Source: Streptomyces cellostaticus (GTDB taxonomy: Bacteria; Actinomycetota; Actinomycetes; Streptomycetales; Streptomycetaceae). From it: a stretch of 64,000 nt of DNA. Shown one piece after another: positions 51,701-60,700 of the stretch; positions within the stretch are counted from its first letter, which is position 1, and each line of letters opens with the position of its first letter. A model generated the notes under the pieces. The model was not told where the DNA came from, made no database searches, and saw nothing but the letters and a program-made list of their open reading frames with translations. The stretch is taken from positions 78,562-142,561 of the forward strand of contig NZ_KQ948021.1 of the NCBI RefSeq assembly GCF_001513965.1, written 5' to 3'. A program made the position numbers and the translations under genes.

Positions 51701-54700
51701 CCGGGAGTTCGACGCCCAGCTCGCGGGCGAAGGCATTGCGCAGCCGGACCAGCATCAGCGAGTCCAGGCCGAGTTCCTTCAGGGCGGTGGTGGCAAACAC
51801 GTCCACGGCGCCGCCGGAGACCTCGCCGACGCGGGTCCGCACATAGGTGTCGAGCCATTCGGCGCGTTCCTGCTCGGTGGCGGCCGCGAACACCTTCTGC
51901 ACGAGGTCGTCGGCGTCGCCGCCGCCCGCCGGGACGCTCACCAGGTCGGCCAGGAGGGGGCGGCTGCGCGCGGCGTCCGGGTCCAGGGCGAGCAGGTCCC
52001 GGTCGAGGGCGATCGGGGCGAGCTGGCGGCGGTCGGTGGCCAGCACCCGTTCGAACAGCTCGCCGCCGTCCTGCGGGGAGAAGGCGACCAGGCCCGAGCG
52101 GCCGGTCTCGGCGGCCCGGGTGCCGGACTCGGCGACCATGCCGACGCCGGCCCAGGCGCCCCAGTCCAGGCTCAGCGCCCGCCGGCCGGACCGGGAGAGG
52201 TGGTGCGCCCAGGCGTCGAGGAAGGCGTTCGCCGCCGAGTACGGGCTCTGCCCCGCCGAGCCCAGCAGTCCGGCCGCCGAGGCGAACAGGATCAGATTCC
52301 GGGCTTCCGGGACCAGCTCGGTGAGCAGGGCGGTGCCGAGCACCTTGGGTGCGAGGACGCGCCGCACGCGCTCGTCGGTGAGGTTGACCAGGGTGGCGTC
52401 GTCCAGGACACCGGCGGCGTGGACCACGGCGGCGATGGGGCCGGCCTCGCGGCGTACGGCGTCCAGGGCGGCGGCGAGTGCGGGGCGGTCGGCGACATCG
52501 GCGCGGGCCAGCTGGACGGTGACCCCCTGCTCTTCGAGGCCCCGGATCCAGGCGGTGGCGGCCGCGTCGGGCGTGCCGCGGCTCAGCAGGGCGAGCCGCC
52601 GGGCGCCCCGGCGCACCAGCCGTTCGGCGACGATGCGGCCGAGGCCGCCCAGGCCGCCGGTGATCAGGTGCACGCCGTCCGGCTGTGCGGGGTGGCCGCC
52701 CTCGTCGGGGCGGGTGCGGGCCAGGCGCGGGACGAGGCGGCCGGCGCCGCGCAGCGCGACCAGGCGTTCGTCGTCCGCGTGCCACAGCTGGGTCCACAGC
52801 GCCTCGGTGCCGCCGTCGGCGGGCAGGTCGACCAGGGTCGTGGCGAGTTCCGGGTGTTCCTGGGCCACGGCGAGCCCGAAGCCCCAGGCGAGGGCCTGCT
52901 GCGGATGTGTCACCGCCGTGCTGTCACCGGCGGCCTGGCTGCCGCGTACGACGACGAACAGGCGCGTTGCCCGGCTCGGCGGCCGCTCGCGCCCGGCGAG
53001 GGCGCGGACCAGGTGCAGGGTGGTCAGGCAGCACAGCCGGGCCGCTTCCTCGGCGCTGTGGTCGTCGGAGACCGGCGGGGCGTCGAGCGCGGACAGCTGG
53101 ACCACCCGGGCGGGCGGCGCGTCCGTGAACGCGTCGTCCAGGAGCCGGGCCAGCTGGACCGGGTCGGCCGGGTCGAGGACATAGCGGCCGGGGCCCTCGG
53201 TGCCGTACGCGGTGCCTCGGCGGGCGACGACATGCGGCGCCGAGTCGCCGAGGCGGTCGGCCAGTTCGTCGGCGACCCCGCTCTCGTCGGCGAGGATGAG
53301 CCAGCCGCCCTCGGCGGACTGCTCCTGTGCCGCGGGGCGGGGCTGCCAGCGGGTCTCGAACAGGGCGCCGTCCAGCGGGGAGAGCGCGGCGAGCCGGAAC
53401 TCGTCGGCGGCGAGGACGAGTTGGCCTTTGTCGTCCCACAGGCGCAGGTCGAGGAGGGCGCTGTCGCCGTCCACCGAGCGCAGGTCGCAGCTCACCCAGG
53501 CCGGTGGGGTGCCGAGGCCGGTGAGCCGTACGCGTCCGGCGCCAGCGGGCACGAAGGCCCGGCCGTCGGGTGCGTCGGCGGGCAGCGCGGCCGCGTGGAA
53601 GGAGGCGTCGAGCGTGGCGGGGTGCAGGAGGTGACCGGCGGCGGGCCGGGCGGTCAGGCGGGCCACCGCGGTCGCGCTGCCGTCCCGGTGGCCGTCCTCC
53701 AGGCCCCGGAAGGCGGGGCCGTAGTCGATGCCGAGGGCGGCGAGGCCGGCGTAGAGGGCGGGCAGGTCGACCTGCTCGGTGCAGCGCTCGCGCAGTGCGG
53801 CGAGCCCCGGCTCCGCTGCCGGGCCGGGCTCCGGCGGGCCCGCGATCCGCCCGGTCACGTGCCGTTGCCACTGCCGCTCACCGGCGGGCGCCGAGGCGAT
53901 GGTGAAGTCCCGGAAGCCGTCCTCGGCGGGTTGCAGCACCAGTTGCAGCCGTACCGGCCGGTCGGCGTCCAGGCGCAGGGGCTGGACGAACCGGACGTCG
54001 GACAGGTGCACCTCGTCGCCGTCCGAGACGGTGGCCGCGGCCTCCAGCGCCAGGTCGAGGAAGGCGGCCCCCGGCAGCCACACCTCACCCGTGACCCGGT
54101 GGTCGGTCAGGTAGGCGAAGCGGCTGTCGGTCAGGTCGATCTCGCTCTGGAAGAGGTCCCGGCCGGGCTCGTCGCTGGCCTGGACGTGGGTGCCGAGCAG
54201 TGGTGAGCCGCCGGTGGAGGCAGCCCGGACGGGGGCGAGCCAGTGGCGTTCGCGGGCGAAGGCGTGGGTGGGCAGGGCGGCGCGGCGGCCGCGCGGGAAG
54301 AGCGCCGTCCAGTCGGGCGTGTGCCCGGCCGTGTACAACTCCCCCAGCCTGCCGAGGAGTACGTCGTGGCCGTCCCGTCCGCGGCGCAGTGAGCCGATAC
54401 CGGCCGCGTCGATGCCGGCTTCGGCGGCGACCGCCTCGATCACCGGGGTGAGCGAGGGGTGCGGGCTGAGCTCCACGAAGTGGCGGAAGCCGTCGTCCAG
54501 CATCCGGCGGATCGTCTGCGCGAAGCGGACCGGCTGCCGGAGGTTCGCGAACCAGTAGGCGGCGTCCAGGCTGTCCCCGGGGACCGGTTCGGCCAGCACG
54601 GACGAGTACAGCGGGGTCTGGGTGCGGGTGCCGCGGATGCCGGAGAAGCGGTCGAGGAGTTCCGCGCGCAGGGGTTCCATGAGCGGGGTGTGCGAGGCGA

Positions 54701-57700
54701 ACGGCGTCGACAGGACGCGGCTGGGGATGCCGCGCTCCTCCAGGTGGCTGCCCAGTGCGGCGAGCGCGTCGGCCTCGCCGGAGACGGCGGTGGCGCCGGG
54801 GCTGTTGACGGCGCCGACGAAGAGCCGCCCGGCGTAGGGGGTGAGCAGGTCCTCGACGTCCGCGGGTGGCAGTTCCACGGCGAGCATGCCGCCGTGCCCG
54901 ACGAGCGGCACCACCGCCGCGGCCCGCCCGGTGACGGCCGTCACGGCCTCGTCCAGAGTGAGGGCTCCGGCGCTGTAGGCGGCAGCGATCTCGCCCAGGC
55001 TGTGGCCGACGACCGCGTCCGGGGTGACGCCGAGTTCCCGCCAGGCGGCGGCCAGGGCCGCGTTGACGGCGAAGAGGACCGGCTGGAGGTATTCGGTGCG
55101 GTCGAGCGGGGAGAACTCCTCGGGTGCGCGCAGCACGTTGAGCACCGACCAGCCGACGTGCCGTTCGACGGCCGCGTCGATCCGGGTCAGCTCGGTCCGG
55201 AAGGCCTCGCTCTGGGACAGCAGCTCAAGGCCCATGCCGGTCCACTGGCCGCCGTGCCCGGCGAACACGAAGGCCACCTTGCCGCCCTGGTCCTCGCGGG
55301 GCGCGGGCACGGGCTTGCGTCCGCTGCCCAACGCCTTGAGGGAGGAGAGCAGTTCGTCCCGGTCGCCCGCGACGAGTGCGGTACGCCACTCGAAGTGACT
55401 GCGGTGCCGCGCCAGGGTGTGGGCGACGTCCGGAAGGGCGGTGTCGGCGGTGACGTACCGGGCGAGCCGGGCCGCCTGCCCGCGCAGCCCGGCCTCACTG
55501 CGTCCGGAGAGCACGAACAGCCGCTTTCCGTCCGGGAGTTCTTCCTCCGCTGCGGGCGGCCCGGCCGGGGCCTCCTCGACGATGACGTGGGCGTTGGTCC
55601 CGCTGATGCCGAAGGCGCTGACCCCGGCCCGCCGCACCCGCCCCGCCGTCGCCGGCCAGGCGACCGGCTCCTGGAGCAGTTGCAGCCCGCTGCCCTCCCA
55701 CTCGACGTGCCGGCTCGGCGTGTCGGCGTGCAGGGTGCGCGGGAGGCTCTGGTGGCGCAGCGACTGCACGACCTTGATCAGACCGGCGACGCCCGAAGCG
55801 GCCTGCACATGGCCGATACTGGACTTCAGGGAGCCCAGGTACAGCGGCCGGTCCTGGGGGCGGGAGGCCGCGAAGACCTGGGCCAGGGCATGGGCCTCGA
55901 TCGGGTCGCCGAGGGTGGTCCCGGTGCCGTGCGCCTCGATGTGGTCGATGTCGGCGGGTGCCAGCCCGGACCGCTCCAGCGCGCGGCGGATCACCTCTTG
56001 CTGGGCCGGGCCGTTGGGCGCGGACAGGCCCTGGCTGCGGCCGTCCTGGTTGACGGCGGTACCGCGCAGCACGGCCAGCACCTCGTCGCCGTCCCGCTCG
56101 GCGTCGCTCAGCCGCTTGAGGACGAGCATGCCCGCGCCCTCGGCCCAGATGGCGCCGTCGGCGTCGTCGGAGAAGGAGCGGCAGCGGCCGGTCGGGGACA
56201 GTCCGCGCAGGCGGCTGAACTCCACGAAGGTCTGCGGGGTCACCATCAGCGTCACCCCGCCGGCCAGGGCCAGATCGCACTCTCCCAGGCGCAGTGCCTG
56301 GGCGGCCAGGTGTGTCGCCACCAGGGAGGACGAGCAGGCCGTGTCCACGGTCAGCGCCGGTCCGTGCAGGCCGAGCGCGTACGCCAGCCGTCCGGAGGCG
56401 ACGCTGAGCGCCGAGCCGGTGCCGACGTAGCCGTCGAGCTGGTCGAGGCGGGAGCCCGCCAGGTAGTCGCTGCCGAACATGCCGACGTAGACGCCGGTGG
56501 TGCTGCCCGCGAGCCGGGCGGGCACGATGCCGGCGCGTTCCAGCGCCTCCCAGGACGTCTCCAGGAGCAGCCGCTGCTGCGGGTCCATGGCGGCGGCCTC
56601 CTTCGGGGTGATGCCGAAGAACCCCGCGTCGAAGGACTCGATGTCGTCCAGGAAGCCGCCCTCGCGGGCGTAGGACTTGCCCGGGGCGTCCGGGTCGGGG
56701 TCGTACAGCGCGTCCACGTCCCAGCGTGCGGCGGGGAACGGGCCGACGGCGTCCCGGCCCTCGGCGACCAGCCGCCACAGGCCGTCCGGGTCTTCGACTC
56801 CGCCGGGCAGCCGGCAGGCCATGGCCACGACGGCGATCGGTTCGTCGGTGGCGGGCGCGGTCGCATGAGCCCGCCGGCCCTTGCGTGATGGGTGACCCAG
56901 CACGTCGGCCAGCAGGTACCCGGCGAGCCGGTCAGCGGTGGGGTGGTCGAAGAGGAGGGTGGCGGGCAGGCGGGTGCCGAGCCGGGCGCCGATGCGGTTG
57001 CGCAGTTCGACGGCGGTGACGGAGTCCATGCCGAGGTCGCGCAGCGGCCGGCCGGGGCGTACGGACTCGGCCGAGCGCAGGCCGAGGGCGCGCGAGACCT
57101 CGTCGCGGACCAGGGCCAGGACACGCTCGGCCCGCTCGGCCTCGGGCAGCCGGGCCAGGCGGTCGGCGAGGGCCTCTCCTCCGGTGCTGCGCGGCGCGGG
57201 CAGCAGCGAACGCCACAGGGCGGCGTGGGCGGCGCCGGACCCGCGCAGGCGGGGCAGGTCGAGGGCCCAGGCGACCAGGTGCGGGGCGCCCTGCCGCAGG
57301 GTCAGCTCGACCAGGTCACGGCCCTGGTCCGGGGTGAGGGCGCGGTGGCCGAGCCGGGCCATGCGGTCCAGGTCGGCGTGGGCGGCGGCGAGGCCTTCGC
57401 CGGCCCAGGCGCCGAAGGAGACGGAACTGCCGGGCAGGCCCAGGGCCCGCCGGTGGTGGGCGAGTTGGTCGAGGAAGACGTTGGCGGCAGCGTAGTTGCC
57501 CTGGCCCGCGTTGCCGACGACTCCGGCGGCCGAGGACACCAGCAGGAAGAGGTCCAACGGGGCGTCCGCGGTGAGCCGGTGCAGATGGGCGGCCCCGTCG
57601 ACCTTGGGCCTGAGCACCCGGGCCAGCCGCTCGGGCGTCAGCTCCGCGACCACGCCGTCGTCGAGGATCCCGGCGCAGTGCACGACACCGCGCAGGGGCA

Positions 57701-60700
57701 ACTCCTCGCCGACACGGGCGAGTACGCGGGCGACCGCGGCCGGGTCGGTGACGTCACACGCGACGACCTCGGTCTCGGTGCCGAGCGCAGCCAGTTCGGA
57801 GACCGTCTCGGCCGTGCGGGGGTCTTCGGCACCTCGACGGGCCGTCAACAGGAGCCGGGGAACACCCCGTTGAGCGAAGAGGCCCGCGATCTGGCGGCCG
57901 ACGGCTCCCAGACCACCGGTGATCAGAACGGTTCCGTCCGTGGGGATGTGTGCGGCCCCGCGGTGGTCGGGTCGGGCACGCACCAGCCGGGGTGCGAACA
58001 ACTTGCCTTCACGGAGGGCGAGTTCAGGTTCGTCACCCAGGGCGGCGACCGCCCTGAGTGCCGCCGCGGGGTCGCCGTCATCGAGGTCCAGCAACGTCAG
58101 CCCGAGGTCCGGGTGTTCGGCACGGGCGCTACGGGCCAGGCCCCACAGCGCCGACTGGGCGTATCCGGGAACCGGGTCGCCGTCGGTGGCGGCGACCGCG
58201 CCACGGGTCACCCACACGGTCCGGGCGGGCGTCCGGTCCTCGGGGAGCGCAATGAGCCGCTGCAGCTCGGCGAGCGCGGTGGCCGCCGACTCGTGGGCGC
58301 CGGAGACCGGTTCGTCGGGGCGCGGCCAGAAGCGTACGGCGACGTCGGCGCCCGGCTCAGGACAGTCCGGGCCGCCCAGGGCAGCCGCGACCTGCGGGTC
58401 GGCCGGCTCTCCCGTCACGGCCCAGGTGAGGTCCGGCGCGGCGGCGGGCGGATCCTCGGTGACGGCGGTCCACGCCACCTCGTACAGGTGCCGCGCGGTC
58501 TCCGGCCCGGCGGCGAGGTCGGCCGGTTCGGCGGCGCGCAGCCGTACCGCCTCCAGGCGCCCGGCGGGCAGGTCGTCGGCGTCCCACAGGGTGATGTCCA
58601 GGGTGAGGTCCGTGGCGGATCCGCCGGTGCGCCGCACCTGCGCGGTCAGCTCGCCCGTGCCGCTGCGGGGCAGGACGCAGCGGCCCACGGCGACGGGGAG
58701 CAGGGCGCGCCCTTCGGCCGCTTCGAAGGCGGCGGTCACATGGAGGGCTGCGTCCAGCAGGGCCGGGTGGACCGGGTACGGGTCGGCGACGTCATGGGCG
58801 ACGGGCGGCAGGCAGAGGCGGGCGAGGAGTTCTCCGTCGACGGTGGTGACCGCCGATCGTACGGCCCGGAAGGCGGGCCCGTAGCCGAGGCCGAGAGCGG
58901 CGAGACGGTCGTATGTCCCCCCGGTCCAGGCCTCTTCGGCGGTGTCGGGCCACGCCGGGGGGTGACCTGCGGTGGGCGGGGCCGGCTCGGCTGCCGAGGC
59001 GGTGGCGTGCAGGGTCCAGCCGAGGGCGTCGTGGCCGCGCGGGCGGCTGTGCACGGTGATCTCGGGTACGGCTCCTGCGGTGACGACCTCGACGGAGACC
59101 TCGACCGTGCCGGAGGCCGGCAGTACGAGGGGGCTGAGCAGGAGGAGGTCGCCGAGGTCGGCCGGACGGTCCGGGCGGGCCACGGCGAGCGCGGCGCGGC
59201 ACAGCTCCATCAGGGTGGTGCCGGAGACCACGGTGCGGCCGAACACGGTGTGGTCGGTCAGCCAGTCGGCGGTGGCATGCGACCACTCGTTGCGGAAGGT
59301 CCAGCGGGTCTCGTCGGCGGACTGGAGCTGGATGCCCAGGAACGGGTGTGCGGCGCGGTCGAAGAGGGCGGGGCCGCCGGTGGCGGTCTCGGGTTCGGTC
59401 CAGTGGCGCTGCGGGTCCCAGGCGTAGGTCGGCAGGTCGGCGCTGTCGCCGTCGGGGACCAGGCGGCGCCAGTCGATCCGCCGTCCGTGGACGTGGAGTT
59501 CGGCGGCGGCCCGGTCCAGGCAGGCGGGCCCGTTCTCGTCCCGGTGCAGCGAGCCGACGGCGGTCAGGTCGTGGCCGGTGTCCTCGCCGATGGTGCGCAG
59601 TGCGGTGAGCAGGGCCGGGTGGGGGCCGAGTTCCACGAAGTGGCGGTAGCCGTCGGCGAGCATGCGCTCGACGGTGGGTGCGAAGCGGACGGTGTCGCGG
59701 AGGTTGGTGTACCAGTAGCCGGCCTCCAGTTCCCCGGTGACCGGTTCGGCGGTGACCGTGGAGTACCAGGCGATGTCCGTCGGGCAGGTGGTGACGCCGT
59801 CGAGTTCGTCGAGGATCCGTGCGCGGACCGGTTCGACCTGGGCGCTGTGGGAGGCGTAGTCGACGTCGAGCCGGCGGACGAACACCTGGCGCGCTTCGAG
59901 GCCGGCGAGCAGGGCCTGGAGCGGTTCCACCGCGCCCGCGACCACCGTGGCGCGACCGCTGTTGACGGCGGCGACCGAGACACTCCCGTCGAGCAGGGCC
60001 TCCACCTCGGCGTGGGGCAGCGCGACCAAAGCCATGGTGCCGGTGCCGGACAGTCCGGTCAGGGCCTGGCTGCGCAGGGCGACCACGGCGGCCGCGTCGT
60101 TGAGGCTGAGCGCCCCGGCCACACAGGCCGCGGCGACCTCGCCCTGGCTGTGCCCGATCACGGCGTCCGGGCGGACGCCCCGGGCCCGCCACACGGCGGC
60201 CAGCGACACCATCACGGCGAACAGGGCAGGCTGGACGACGTCCACCCGGTCCGGCGACGGGGCGCCGGCGTCGCCGCGCAGCACAGCCGCGACGGACCAC
60301 TCGGTGAACGGGCGCAGCGCCGCGTCGCAGCGGTCGAGCTCGTCGGCGAACACGGGGTCCTGGTCCAGCAGGTCGCGGGCCATTCCGGCCCACTGGCTGC
60401 CCTGCCCGGGGAAGACGAATGCCAGTTTTCCGGCGGGGGCGCCCTGCTCGGGGCCCGCGGTGAGGTCCGGATCGGGATGCCCGTCGGCGAGGGCCCGCAG
60501 GGCGTCCAGGAGCCGGGCGCGGTCGGACGCCTGGACGACGGCCCGGTGGTCGAAGTGGGTGCGGTGGTGGGCGAGGGTCGCCGCGACCGCGGGGAGCGGC
60601 AGCTCCGGGCGCGTTTCGAGGGCGTCGAGCAGCCGGGCGGCCTGGCCGTGGAGGGAGGGGAGGCTGCGGGCGGAGAGGGGGAAGAGGGCGGGGGTGGGCT

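Noticed and set aside
49536..54206. A very long plus-strand open frame opposite the PKS gene
   Set aside because: It is the antisense shadow of a high-GC coding region. The minus frame carries complete PKS domains with catalytic residues, and the plus frame is low-complexity Gly/Ala/Val/Arg.
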